Source: Chrysomallon squamiferum
Lineage: Eukaryota > Mollusca > Gastropoda > Neomphalida > Peltospiridae
DNA length: 64,000 bases
Direction of reading: 5' to 3'
NCBI GenBank assembly: GCA_012295275.1
Contig: CM022673.1
Coordinates: forward strand, 4,250,605-4,314,604
Below are positions 12,201 to 26,355 of this stretch, one piece after another. Under the pieces are notes generated by a model. It saw only the letters and a list, made by a program, of their open reading frames with translations, was not told where the DNA came from and did no database searches. Numbering within the stretch: position 1 is the first letter of the stretch; the number at the start of each line of letters is the position of its first letter. Position numbers and translations under genes: made by a program.

Positions 12201-14562
12201 AAATAAAAATAATTTTTTTGTTTCTTTATTAAAATATGAATCAGTTAGATAATTCAGGAAAAGCAATCAATGGCAAAATAAAAAAAAATTAAAAATAAAA
12301 TAAAATTAAAAAAATGTTATGATGTTTGGTTTATTTACAAAAGCAAAAAAATATTTTCTGAATATTTTATAATTTTACCAACACCTAAAATTAGTATAAA
12401 TTCTTTCTACATGAGAAATCTTTGAAATATTTTTAATATATTAACATGTAGCTCTTTATTTTGTACTATAGTTTAACAATGTATTATTACATTTGATTTA
12501 AAGGTGTGCTTCTGATATAAACTAAAATTTAATCAAAGCATACAACAGAAAATATGCATAAACAGAAGAGTAAACATATTTCTGAAAACACTGTTTTTTC
12601 CTCAGAAAGGTTGTGAAGGGCAGCTGGAAATATGGTGAAGCAGACAATAATTATAATGCAGAAAGATGGAAGGTGATGTTATATACACAAAGCCAGAAGA
12701 TCAAAATTTATTACAAAACAAATAAGAAAGAAGAAAGAAAGAAAGAAAGAAAATTTATATTTTTATGTATTATTATAAAATAAATTTAATTCACTTTTTA
12801 CAACAAAATGACATATGTTGTATATAATTATAATACTATTAACAACTACAAAGATGTAATGTAGTTAATAAAATTAATATTATTTTTTTATTTTTTTTAA
12901 ATAAATAAAAGAAAGAAAGAAAGAAATAAATAAATGAATCATAAAGTAAAAACAGTATGATAGGAATGTATCAGTTTAGCTTCTGTAAACAAGGCCAAAG
13001 AAAACTTATGTTTTTAATTATTATCAGAATTGCAATTTAAAACAAACACTTCTCATTTAATTAGAAATAATGTCATTATTCAAAATAAAATATAATTTAG
13101 TAGTGATGTAATATTACATATACCATTAATTTCTTATATATTTTAACCAATAAAACATTGTGTGTTTGCCTTTCTGAATTACTAAAAATATCCAGTTGTT
13201 TACACTAATGGATACACATTATGAATTTTATTTATTCAGTGTAATGTATCTGAAAAAGGTAATGACTTTTTTTTTTATACACTTTTTTTATTTATATTTA
13301 TATTATCACTGCCAATTAGTTGATGTTCGACATTAAGGAAAACAGAAACAACACATTTTATTATTTTCTTCTTTGAAATGCAATGATTATTATTATTATT
13401 ATTATTATTATTTATAATAAGTGCACTTAAACTAAGTTAAAGTATGCTAGTACCAGTATAACTAAATTAGGTTAAATACATTTTAAACACTTAGTGACTG
13501 TTTTATTTGTACACACCAACCTTTACCAATAACATGTGACAGTATTATATGAGACCCTAAGGATACATAACATCTAGAGTTTCATTGTATATTTTGAATA
13601 ATGCACACATATACACAAATTTAAATTAAAAAAAATTAAAAATTTTGTTACAATTGATCTTTAATGATAAACAAATAAAATTTAATATATAGACTCTGGC
13701 TTTATATTTTTATGAAACTGATATCAGGGAGAAAAAAATTAAATAAATAGCAGTGTCTATACTTTCCATGAGCTTGCTATTTTAATGAGATATTTTATTA
13801 GTAGCAAAGGTTGGTGTGCAAAAAAATAATAAAACAATAACTAGGGAAGTATACAAAATGTATTTATGGTTGCTTCTTAATAATCCCATGAATGAGTATA
13901 TATATATATTAATTTAGAAAGGCTATATTAGTGTTAACACAATCTGTGATTTATACCCTGTATTCTTTGACCACATATCCTGCTGTGTTACTAGTGTTCT
14001 GTAAGTACAAAACATGCATGATTTTCATTTCAAATTCTCTTATAAAAAATATATATATATATACACACACACACAACACATGTCAAAAAAACAAAGTCAA
14101 GGACAAGATAAAAGATAAATAATATTTGTCATGCAACTGTAACACCTTCCTGATAACTTTGAAAGCATTATTCTGTCTTTGCCTGATAACACCTAGCTTG
14201 ATAAGTCTGTGTTCTTATGTGACCCATCACATTAAACCAGCACTAAGGTTGCCTTTTGGCTGATTGGAATTATGAACATTTTCAAATTCCTGTTTACATA
14301 TCTCATTCATGCCAGTTAAGTCCATAGAAACTGGAGAGCTTCTTGTATGTAGTAAATAACATTGTTCATACACACTTTAGGATTTGTATTTATCAATTTC
14401 ATGTCTGGATCAAAGATATGTATAAACCCTTTTTTAATAAAAAATAAAAATAAAAACATTTTTGGTATTACTATTTTTAGTAAAAGCTTAAAACTTGGTC
14501 GTGTGACTTAAGACTGGGTTCAGTGTGATGGGTCACATATTTTATGAACCATGGTTGAAAAA

Positions 14563-14596
<34 letters not shown>

Positions 14597-15883
14597 TATG
14601 TCTGTATATATATTACAAAGGAAAATTAGATAATTTCTTTCTTGACAAGAAAAGCCATACAACAAGAACTGAAAGAGAATAAACAGTGAGGTTTTATACA
14701 CAAAAGAGACTTAATTCTTAATGACCATGAATGAATAACTATATGGATGAATAATGAATGTGTAATATTTATTTAACCATAATATATGCATTTTTACATT
14801 AATAATTATCAAGTGTCAAATATGTGATACTGAAACCACAGAGAGGAAAAACAGAAGTGTAACTGTAAGAATAACTTCTGTCACATCAGCCAGCAGCAGG
14901 AAGCCTGTATCAATGATATCATAGTGTTTGATATACACGTTTTAGTGATGAACAGGAAACAGCCCAGTCAAAATTCCCAGAAGGATTGAACTTATAATTA
15001 ATGACAGGAGACGCATTGTAAATAAATCAGTTGTACTTTCAGTTCTTGGGGATAAAATGCAAAACAAAAAGAACAGGTCAAAATTAAATTAAAAATGGTA
15101 ACCATGCTGTTTGTTTTGTAACAGTCAGAATATAAAGAACAAAACATTTAAGGCTTCTATTTTCTAAAAGAAAAAAAAACAAAACTGTATAAAATATTTT
15201 TCTGAGAATTTATTAATGCTTATTTTAATTACACTGATAAAATCTCACCTCTCTCCATGTGACCAATATTCTCATAATTCGCTCTGTGAGATAAAACAGA
15301 TATATTCCTCCCATTATAGAGGTAGACCTCCAGATATAACCATATCGATCATCCTGACCCACCAGACTAAATGCCTATTAAAAATAAAAAATTTAAAAAT
15401 AGAATGAAAACTATACAGACATATTATTGATAAATGTGTGTGTAGTGTATGTCTGGGTGCATGAAACTTGATAAGAATTTTTTTCCAAAATTGATTTTGT
15501 TTTATGTGTCTGTCTCTGTGTGTGTGCGTGTGTGTTACTGAGCTGTAAAGGCACTGAAGTGAAATATGTTATGAAGTTCACCTCTGGTATAAGAAACAGC
15601 AGCCCACTGCCTGCCAGACTGCCAACAGCCAGAGCAACCATGTAAACAAGAACAAGTCTGTATATAGACATCTTCATACAGGGCAGTACTATAACTCCAA
15701 TCAGTGAGCACACAGAGATTAGTGCAACAAACAGCATACCAAAACCCCATACTGAAAATAAAAAGATATGTTACACATTTATATATATCTACTTACACAC
15801 ACACACACACACACATAAAATCAAAAAAGGTCATATAATGGTATATACCTCTTTACTATATACCAAAGAATATATATATGTAC

Positions 15884-15918
<35 letters not shown>

Positions 15919-18735
15919 CATATTTAACTAGGCATAAATAAATAGTAAATTATATGTATGTATCTAATAATGATACTTTATAAGCAATGCAAATGCTGGG
16001 GGATTTTTTCCACATATAATAAATTATTATTATTATGATAAATGTATCATTATCAAAGTGAAAAGAATTACATTCCTTGTCTGCACAAATAAGTCGGTGT
16101 CTGTATTTGTGTGTGTATACATATATTTATATATAGAAATCTGTGTGTGAATACCTGCTAGTTGTGAAGGATGGTCTCTTTTACCACTGTGAGTAGTTAC
16201 ATTGATTTTTATGCCACAATCAGTTTTCATGACAGAGTAGAGCAGAGCGGGAGATAACTTTTCTAAGTCATGAACTGTCAGCTTCCGAGATACATCCAAT
16301 GAATATAACTGGAAAATCTCCCTCACGTTGATACACTGAAAGCAAACATGTTTTATTAAGTAAATATGTGATAATTCCAAATGAGATTTAATTTTATGTT
16401 TTATATTATATATATATATATATATATAATATAAAAGAAAAAAGGGCTTGATAAAATTTGTTCTGGTAGATTTGTTTCATATATATATATATTTATATAC
16501 ATTATATAAGAAATAATTGTATATTTGTTTCACATATACTTATATCAGAAACACTCAAACAGGTTTGATTGTTTTCTTTTTCTTTTTACTGTATAAATGA
16601 ATTTTAATAAATTTTAATATAAGAAACAGGTTTGATACTTTTTTTTTTATTATTGAATATTTGTTTCATAAAATGTATTTAAGAAACAGGCACCCATATT
16701 TTTTTTTATCATTTACTTGTTTCATATTTAATAATACTAGAAATGAATTTGATAATTTTACATTGTACACTTATTAAAGTTGTTTTATAATAATTACATA
16801 TTAGAAATGAACTTAATGATTCCCAATATTAGTATGTAAAACCAAAATTAGTATGTAACATTAGGGGAATCACCAGCCATGTTATTTAGCTTTTTCTATT
16901 GAGAAATAGAATTACCCTTTGTTGGTTTTTTAAATGTTTTAATAGAATTTTAATGTTTGCACCAGAATTGATATAGAGCTTGGATTGATAATCTTACTGC
17001 ACATTTACTGAATGAAATTATATATATCGTCGTCTTTTGTGATATAAATTAGCTGTGCAATCTATTACATCAGTCATTTTAATTCATTCATTGACTAATG
17101 CATTTTATAATTCTGTTAAATTTGCTGAAACTATGATATTAAATTACTTCATAATACAAACATAGTATGTTTTAATTTACTATTTATTTTATTATTATTA
17201 TTTGGAAATTAGCAAATAAAGAAATCCACAAATAATAACAAACAAAAAAACAAACAAAAAACGTACCATCAAATTGTTTTAATAATTAACTATGATAACA
17301 AAAATCTGCTGTGCACATTGTTACATCTAAACACATCAGCATCAAAAGATTTGTAGATGGTGACAACAATTATTATAGAAGTCCTACAAGTGACAGCTTG
17401 GTCAGGCATTGTTTTTAACTATCAGTGGTACCCCATGCTTTTGTTGTGACATATGTGATACACATGGAATAAACTACAAGGTGGGAAAAACAATTAATTT
17501 AATATATGACAATTTATTACTTAGTTCGTTTTAATAGTAATTCAGAAATATTTTGTATTAAATGTTATTGTAATATTTCATCTTCATCTACTAATGGTAG
17601 TTATTACTTATTATTTGGTAATTCTGCAGCTATAGTAAACATGGTAATTGAATTTCAATCAGGAAATATATATAAAAATAAATGTTAAAAATTAAAAACC
17701 AGAATTAAAATGCTGTTATGGGAACATCTATAAAAGATATTAAAAAGAAATGGTAAATTTCATAGTAAACCTAATCCTCTTTTTTCAGTCTTTTTCTTTT
17801 TTTGCCCTTTTTATATATATATATATATATATATATTATTATTATTTTTTTAATCTTTTATATGTAACTTTGTATCAGATAAAAAAAAACTGTTCTGTCA
17901 ACAGGAAATTCTAATTCTGATTTTAATGTGCCAATTAAAATTAAGATGTCTTAATAATAAAACTAGTTTTGTGTGTGCTTGTGTGTTTGTGTGTGTGTGT
18001 GTTAAAACAGAAATTGTAGTTCTAAGATACTGAAAGTGGATTTTATTTGTAATCTAAAAGTAAAAAGTGTAGGATGTGCCTGTTACATACAAGTTTTGGA
18101 TATTCTATACCTAGCAGAGATGTCAGGTGACATCATTTTCCACTAACAACAGATGCTTCCATGTTTTACTAAGTGTCCTTATAGTGATGTTTATATTATT
18201 TTGGTATTATTTGTTTTATTAATATTGGGAGATATTTAGAATCTATTCAAGTTATTATTAAAGTTTATGTAATATTATTATGGTACAGATTTCAGGTAGT
18301 TAAAAATAAAGGCTCAATAAAAGTCAATTATCAGGTAATTATTTATATTTCTAATGCTAATAAACATCATTTAAACCAATTGTTTAATCATATTCTGATC
18401 AACATGTTGCAAATGAAAAAGAAAATGAAAATAGTAATAAATTATTTTTTAAGTTTTAAACAAATCTGAACTGTCTTATTTTTTAATCTCAAATGGTTTT
18501 ATTTATTTAAAATGATATTAAAAGGGAATGGGAAATTTAATAACATATCGAAGTGAAACTAATCTCTTTCTTTTTTAGCTTTTTTTTTTTTTTTTTTTTA
18601 TACATTATATTGGCAACTTTTTATCAGATAAAAGACTGTTCAGTCAACAGGAAATTCTAATTTTAGTCACCTCACATATGAGTACACTAAAGCCAGGTAT
18701 AAAAACACTTCTAATGTGGCAATTATCTTAATAAT

Positions 18736-18797
<62 letters not shown>

Positions 18798-20030
18798 AAA
18801 CAGAAATTGTAGTTCTAAGATACTGAATAGTGGATTTTATTTGTAGTCTAAAAGTAAAAAGTGTATCATACGCCTGTTACACACAAGTTTTGGATATTCT
18901 ATACCTAGCAGATGTCAGGTGACATCATTCACTACAAACAACAGATGCTTCCATGTTTTACTCAATGTCCTATATAAGTATATTATAAAAATATATATAA
19001 TATTATTTTTTTCAGTCCTTGCAATGACTCGACATATTTCTATTGATATTTTTTTTTATGTACACAATGCTGAATGTGAGTCAGCAGATTTTACACAGCC
19101 AAAGATAAAAAGCCACGCAGCATATGAATACTATTAGAATACAAAATACAGGTTAAATTATCAATATTCTAAAACTGAATATTCTTAAAAATCTGGTCTA
19201 AAATAAAAGCTATAAATAAATAAATCTAAATGTATTAAAAAGGCATATAATATTTTATTAATTAATATTATATAGACCTATATACACACACAAATTTAAA
19301 TAACTGAATTTCCCATGTTTGGCAGTTTCCTATACTATTCATTTCTAGTATAAAAATATCAAACAGTGCTTTGCAGAAGATAAACCTGCAATGTTTGCTT
19401 GACAAGTATAGCTTTTACTATTATACTTATAGTATTAATTGTATTATACAAATAACTGCTGTTTGTTATATCAAGTAATCAAATCAAATATTAAAATGTA
19501 ATATAATATTTATGTATGATTTATGTTGGTGTGTTTACAACAGAATTATGAAATACAAAATAACCATGTAAATTAATGTGCTTGTACCATAATTTAATAA
19601 TTTTATTTATTATTATTTTTTTTTATATATTACTTTTTTTTTTTTTTTTTTTTTTTAAATACTAGCAAAAACACATACTCTAGGATTATAAAACAATACC
19701 TAAAATGAGGTGGAGAAGAGAATACTGAAATATTAAAATAAAATATCTTGAAATAATTTATTAATTATAACTCACCTGTTTTTCCAAACATGTTGTTAAA
19801 GTTTGTAAGTTTGTCACATTCATAAAACAGTTATGTAAACCTTTATATTCTGAAGATAATATACTGTCCAATTCAAGAAAATCAATGGTTCCATTTGATC
19901 CAAAATGTTTGACAATTCTTTCTAGAAAAATGTCCGTCACATTTTCCTCTGGTGAAACTATATTTTGATTTTTTGTTCTTTCAACAGAAAGGAATAATAT
20001 AAAACTAACCAGTACTATATTTATTTTCAT
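9228..20030 (-). CDS. ZIP metal-ion transporter, SLC39A8/SLC39A14-like (complete, 8 exons, 512 aa)
   Basis: Exons: 20030-19776, 16335-16155, 15751-15582, 15374-15249, 11883-11626, 11349-11133, 10351-10164, 9371-9228. All phases join and the total is 1539 nt. It imports divalent metals into the cytosol across the plasma or endosomal membrane. The protein has a signal peptide (residues 1-20), an extracellular domain with N-glycosylation sites, and paired membrane helices from about residue 146. A polar loop of about 85 residues (exon 5) is acidic and nearly free of histidine. The TM4 signature [17 protein letters not shown] includes HNFID at 367-371, and the TM5 signature EELPHELGD starts at 396. 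The first Glu of the latter, where most LIV-1 ZIPs have His, marks the ZIP8/ZIP14 group. The end ([11 protein letters not shown], then PEMN, then QNLGLLTGF) matches ZIP14 closely. It is orthologous to neither vertebrate paralogue in particular. Another ZIP first exon lies downstream on the same strand. Confidence 0.93.
14218..14537. mobile_element. 320-bp MITE with TA target duplication
   Basis: Terminal inverted repeats TGTGACCCATCACA are perfect over 14 bp (14218-14231 and 14524-14537) and continue imperfectly for about 23 bp. TA flanks both ends (14216-14217 and 14538-14539). There is no coding capacity. The TA duplication suggests a Tc1/mariner-type mobiliser. A related copy lies at about 47575-47885. 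It sits in intron 4 of the ZIP gene. Confidence 0.85.
17735..18975. repeat. Direct segmental duplication in intron 1 of the ZIP gene
   Basis: Two copies, about 17735-18190 and 18513-18975, share long stretches: the CTGT-CAGTCAACAGGAAATTC block, a (TG)n tract, AAACAGAAATTGTAGTTCTA, and the end block TTTGGATATTCTATACC plus CAACAGATGCTTCC. The second copy has about 50 extra bases before the (TG)n tract, and the tract itself is much longer. Confidence 0.85.
18740..18796. repeat. (TG)n microsatellite
   Basis: About 28 uninterrupted TG units inside the second copy of the intron duplication. The matching tract in the first copy is short and interrupted. Confidence 0.93.
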
Positions 20031-20849
20031 TTTTCGATCTGTAAAAACGTCCCGAAATGATGCGAATGATAGAAGATTATGATTATCTTTATTATATATC
20101 GTTCGAGATCAAATGAACTCACACGACAACACGATCACAATGACAAATAAAACACGCCGCTGAAGAGTAGTTGGTTAGATAAACCGCCAGTTTCCTTAAC
20201 TGAACTAATGAAAGCCAATATTTTTCCAAAAGGTGTTAAAACAACACAAGTAAATACTCAAAACACGTTTCAAAACGAACACCATATGAACGTGCTCACC
20301 CACAAGTCGGGGCGTCATCGCTAAAGCCAATACCGGTGTTGCCTTGAAATGTTCCGCCTGATATAAAAGCTTTTATATCCCGTTTGACGCCAGGTCCAAA
20401 ATAAAAACATTTATATATATAAACAAAGTAGTATTTATTTAAATAAGAAACATATTTGTGCTTATTATATTAAACTTAGACCAAACTGCTTCTCACATCG
20501 GATAAAACAATAATATTTTTAATTATATATATTTGGATTAAATATACTTATTATTAATGTAATACAGAGATCTTATTAATGATTCACCGGTGAATATTTA
20601 GCGACTTACTCTTAAAATCGAATAATACTCGGAATGTCAAATTTATATTAGGCTAACAATTCCCAATTACTGCATAACCAAAAAATAAATTTTATATGTT
20701 ACCAATATAGTGAATGTTAAAATACATTACATGTGGCCAAAAACTGTTCGCCTTAGTTTTGTACTCGCTTATCTAAAGAAAATTAATGTTTTGTTATCTA
20801 CTTCCGATAACGTCAATGTTTATCGAAACTAATCTACACAGTAAACAAT
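20031..20849. promoter_or_regulatory. Head-to-head intergenic region (ZIP / ankyrin gene), likely bidirectional promoter
   Basis: About 820 bp between the start codons of the minus-strand ZIP gene and the plus-strand ankyrin-repeat gene. Base composition is less AT-rich near both starts. No TATA box is convincing. It must hold both core promoters and 5' UTRs. Confidence 0.55.
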
Positions 20850-23800
20850 ATGGCGTTGTCTTCGTCGGCTGAAGCTAAATCTAGCAAAGTTTCGTCTAAA
20901 AACAGCCAAAAAGAAGGTTAAATAATCTTCAGTATTAACGTTATTTATTTTATTTCACCTTCTAAAAAACTGTTATAATATAGTAATTTTGTTTGTTCAA
21001 GTACTTTTTTTAAATAACCTTTTCAGTAATATGCTCCATCACCATAAAATGAAATATATTAAATCCATTGAAAACAATATTGTACCATGTATATGAATCC
21101 TAATAGACTTTTTTTTTCACCAAATAATAATAACAATAATAAATATTTGACAAATGGTATGTGCTCATTTTGTGTGCTTTCATGTAATTTTATTTATTAA
21201 GTTGAAGATAAATGATGTTCTGAATTTTGTAAATAAAATATCATTATAAACCTGAATGACCTGCAATCACAATATTCGAAATTTTGTTCTAAAAATTAAA
21301 ATTTAATTAAAGGTATTAGATGAATTAAGCTGAAATATTCTGTAAATTATATGTTTTCTGTATTCCTTCAGTAAATATTCATGACTCTATTTAGTTTATG
21401 CTATTAGTAAAACATTGTAAAATATTTCCCCTACATTCACAAACACCTAACTGGAGGCCTTTTTTTCTATTAATGTTTTTGGATAATATTTTTTTTAATA
21501 TATTATTTTATTATTTATTTATTATTCTTTTAGTTTTTCATTATCATTATTATTATTTAATGTTAAATTTAATTTTTAAATTATTATCATAATTTATTTA
21601 CTTTTTTAAATTAAATTATTGTTTTTTTTTTAAAATCTTTATTACATATTCTGAATTAATCTGTGTAATAAATCTGAATTATTTTATCTTCTTCTTTTTT
21701 TTTTCCACTAATATATATGAAGGCATGAATTAGAAGATTCAAAATTTATAAATAATGATTTAAAATATTTGTATTTAAAACAATCAATTTCTAGAACTGA
21801 AGTTAATTGAGGCTTCAGAAAGAGGTGATGTGGACCAGGTCAGAGAATTGCTCGAGCATACGAAAATAAATTTTGATGTAACTGCTAGAAGAGAAGGTGT
21901 AGGCAAGAGTCCCTTCCACCTGGCATGTTCATATGGTCAGCTAGCAGTAGCTACAGAGTTGCTTATGGTATTAAAGTTCTGCTGTTATTGTGTGGTTTTT
22001 TTTTTTTGGGGGGGGTGTTGTGTTTTTTTAGTAATCTCCATTGTTGGTAACTGATGTCAGTGCTAAATTTTTAAATAAGTGTTCTTTGTAAATAATAAAA
22101 TAATAATAATAATAAAAAAATACTATTAAACTTAATATACTTTTAGATTTATAGGTTGTATTTTATTTCTATCATCTGTCAGGAATTTTAATATGTGAGT
22201 GTCTTTTTTATGTGTGTGAGAGAGTATTTCTGTGTAATTATCTGTGTATATGTGTATGAGAATGTGTTTGTATATATGTAAATTAGTGCATATGTTTGTA
22301 TGTTGGTAACTTACATTAATATGACGTCTAATTTTACATAATGATAGGGGGTATTTAGTATTTACGACAGTATTTGTTATCTGTAAGTAATTCTTTCTGT
22401 TGTCCTTTTGGTCACCATCCATCCATCCATGCATTCACTCGTTCTTTCAATCGTTCTTCAGGAAGGAGTCGACCCTGACCAGATCAGCTCACTGGGTCGG
22501 ACTCCACTGCATGATGCTTGTATTGGGGGCCATATTGAATGTGTTGAGTTGTTATTAGACCATGTCAAAGATGTTGATAAAGGAGACAGAGAAGGACTTA
22601 GTGCAGCCCACCTTGCTGCGTACAATGGAGAAATAGAATGTCTTAGCGCTCTTGCTATAAAAGGTGTTCTAGCTATTCTGTGATACTCTGTATATGTGAT
22701 ATCTTAATGACTTTCCTTTCAGAGTAAACTGTTAGTGATAATTTTAATTTGTTGTTTAGCACGAATCAGATTTAATATCTTTTGTTAAGAATAAATTTAA
22801 AAAAATAGATCAGTTCATTACTACAGTGGTGTAATTAATTGAAAACTACTGGTTAAGGTAGGCAAATTTTATTATTAATTTATATACTTTATTTATTTAT
22901 TTATTATTTATTATTTATTATTTATTATTTTATTTATTATTATTATTTTATTGTTGTTGTTATTAATAATTATTTTCCTAAATTGAATTTTTCTTTTAAA
23001 ATGTCTTTTTATATATTTTTGAAATTACTGCGTATTATTTTTTTAATATATTTTCAGCAGTATAATTTTAATGCAGTAATAATTACTGCAAACTGTTAAG
23101 ATAATGTATTTTCAATTGATTCAGCATTTTATTTAACAGGTGCAAGATTAGTGGCAGAAGATAAAAAGGGGAGACAACCAGCACACATGGCTGCTATACG
23201 CAATCATGTTGATATTCTTATTCTTTTATTTGACCTTGGTGTTGACCTGGATTGCAGATGTGAAACTGGAAGAACACCTCTTCATTATGCCAGTCAATAT
23301 GGAGGTAGATTTTAAAGATTTATTTATGACTTTTATCACAAATATAAGATATGGTTATTGAATGTCATATTAATTTTGGATCTTTTCTGAGTTGATCCAC
23401 AAAAATTGTTTTTTTTTTGTTTAAATATATTTATTTACCATTTCAAAATCAGTTAAGTTAGTATCTGTATATACACTTTGAATTATTAAGAATATAAATA
23501 AATATAAAAGAGTATTTAAGACTTGTATAAACAACTGTAATTATAAAATTTCTGTTGTAACTAAAAAAAAAAAGAAATCTTTTATAATTATCTATATTAG
23601 AACAACAACAAAAAAAAGAACATATAAAAAAAAAATCAGTTCTTGCTGCATATGAATATACCTAACTCTATGTTCAGCAGTGTTTGCTTATCAAAAAAGA
23701 TGCTAAACAAATATATTTTATTTACAAAACAAAAACCACAAATGTGATTCAAAACAGTTATTTTCATTTGAATTATTTGTATAAAATTATATGAATATGA

Positions 23801-25328
23801 ATAATTGTTGATTCATAAGTATTCACTGATGTGGTGTGTTAACTAAGATAACAAACACATTTATTTTATTTACAAAATTAGTATTTTTGTAAATTACAGG
23901 GCTGGCCTCACTGATATGCTTGGTGGAACGCGACTGTGACACTATGATGGGAGACAATGGTGGTTGTCTTGCTGCCCACTTGGCTGCCAAATACAACAAA
24001 CTTGACTGTCTGCGCTTTCTTGTCAAGCAGGGAACAGGTCTCGATGCAGTACAAGGAGAGGGGAAAACTTTGGCTCACGTGGTAAAAACACTGTAGAGAA
24101 TTTACTTTAAACAAAACATACAAAACGTTTTATTTTCATGTCAATTGAATTAATAAAATAGGGAAAAAAAAAAAAAATTATAACTCTGAATAGTTTATTA
24201 TTTTATAGATTTATGTCTGGATAAAATATTGCAAAAGCTGTTAAAAATTATTACAGGAATCATCGTGGCTAAGAAATAATATATTTTAGTACTGAACAGT
24301 TAACTAAGAAAATTTAAACTTTTGCCTCAAGGACACAGATTGACCCACTGTACTTTAGACTGAAAAGTTCTGCAAATGCATCCAAGAGATTATAAACACT
24401 AGATTTCTCTTTTTTTCACTAATTCTGTAACACTGTATTGAAATGATAACCAGTAAATGCACCTGTAAGCACATCCAAAAGGTTGGCAAGGTATTAAGAT
24501 TCATCTGTTCTGCAGGCAGCTTACCATGGGTCTGTTCAGGTCCTCCACTGGCTGATGGAAAAGGGAGCTAATCCGAATTTTCAAGATTGTGAGTATTTGT
24601 TAAAGCATAATATATTAGTGATATTATTAGTTTATATATATATATATATATATTTATTTATTTTTTCTCAACTGGTTAGAAATTAACAATCTAACACATT
24701 TATGACAATTTATTTCAGATTTTTACAGCTCTAGTTCATCCAGTTCTGCTAATAAAAAAATAAATAATAATAATAATAAAATGAAACTATTGATAAAATA
24801 ATTTTTTAAATCTTTGCTACCCAGCAGAATAAAAAAGGACATATTTGTTTTATTGTTTTATCATTATTTTGTTTCTTCAGATTATGGGAATACACCTGGG
24901 CATTACGCAGCAGAAAACGGGAAAGCTGAATGTCTGAACTGTTTTTTACAACACGATGGAGACACAGAGATAGAGAACTTGGAGGGATGCACTCTGTTTG
25001 ACACAGCAAGAAAGCATGGACATCCTCTTCTGATGGAAAAAGCAGGTTAGAATCTGATGAATAGAAAACTCTACCAGTATAGTCAAGATAACGTTCTCAT
25101 TCCTTTTCACTAAAACCAGGTTTCTCCAAATGTTACAACTTATTTCTGGTATTCCACCTCCAAATCATCCATTTTTACTGTTCTAAAACCATTCTAGATA
25201 TTTCCACTTTTTGACAACTGCATAAAAACAACAGAGAAAGTTAGATAGTTTGATATAAAAAATTTCAAATGTTTATTCAGTGTCTGTTAATCAGAATCCA
25301 TTTCATATTATTATTTTGTGCAAGCATG

Positions 25329-25367
<39 letters not shown>

Positions 25368-26313
25368 TTAATTTTTAATATTTTAATATTTTAATTTATT
25401 TTATTTTATTTGCTTATTTTTTAAAGTTTTAACATTTTTTTTTTTTTCAGTACTTAATGAAGTAACATGTCCTCAGTGTTTTTACCACCATCAGCAACAA
25501 GAGTGGGACAGAACTCATCAGCTGGCACCAGTCCAGAGAGCCATGTCAAAATCTAAGTCCTCAACATTTGTGTCTCCTCTACCACCAGCTCAGTTAGTTT
25601 TTTATTCTTTTATTATTTCATGAACAGCATATAAATAATAGTACATGAACATTATCCAGAGTACTTGAGTAATTTCCCATTCCAATCAGTGCTCAGTATT
25701 TGTTGTGGTTTATACTTTCCTCTCCATGATATATTTGTGTCTCCTTTACCACCAGCTCAATTTATTCTTTTCTTTAAATATTTCATATACAGCATATAAA
25801 CAGTAGTACATAAACATTTTTCAGTGTACTTTCTAATGAGTGATAGGTTTCAGGATCAACACTCCTCCATACCCTTAAGTTATTTCCAGTTCCAGCTAAA
25901 GTTTTGTGTCTGTTCTGGTATTCAATTTTCCCTTTCTAGGAAGGTGCATTTAAAGATTACTTACTGCTAACAGATCAGAAAGAAAAGACATATAACCCTT
26001 TATATCAAAATATGGTTAATATCTAGTTGAAGTATTAAAATGTTGAATTGTGTGCCAGTGTCAGTAAACTATCTTCATTACTATTTGTGTATTATTTAAT
26101 TTGTTTATTATCAGTAGTTTTGTCAGTGTATTAGCTTTAATGACACAACCACTGAACTATAAATGTACCTAATTTTTAAACATTGATTAATAGTAAAGTT
26201 CATTTATTTTATTTATATTATCTTTATCACTCTATTTTTTGTGTTGTTATTATAGCTGTTATTTGTTGCTGTTGGTGTTGGTGTTGTCATTGGTATTGTT
26301 ATTGTTGTTGTTG

Positions 26314-26355
<42 letters not shown>

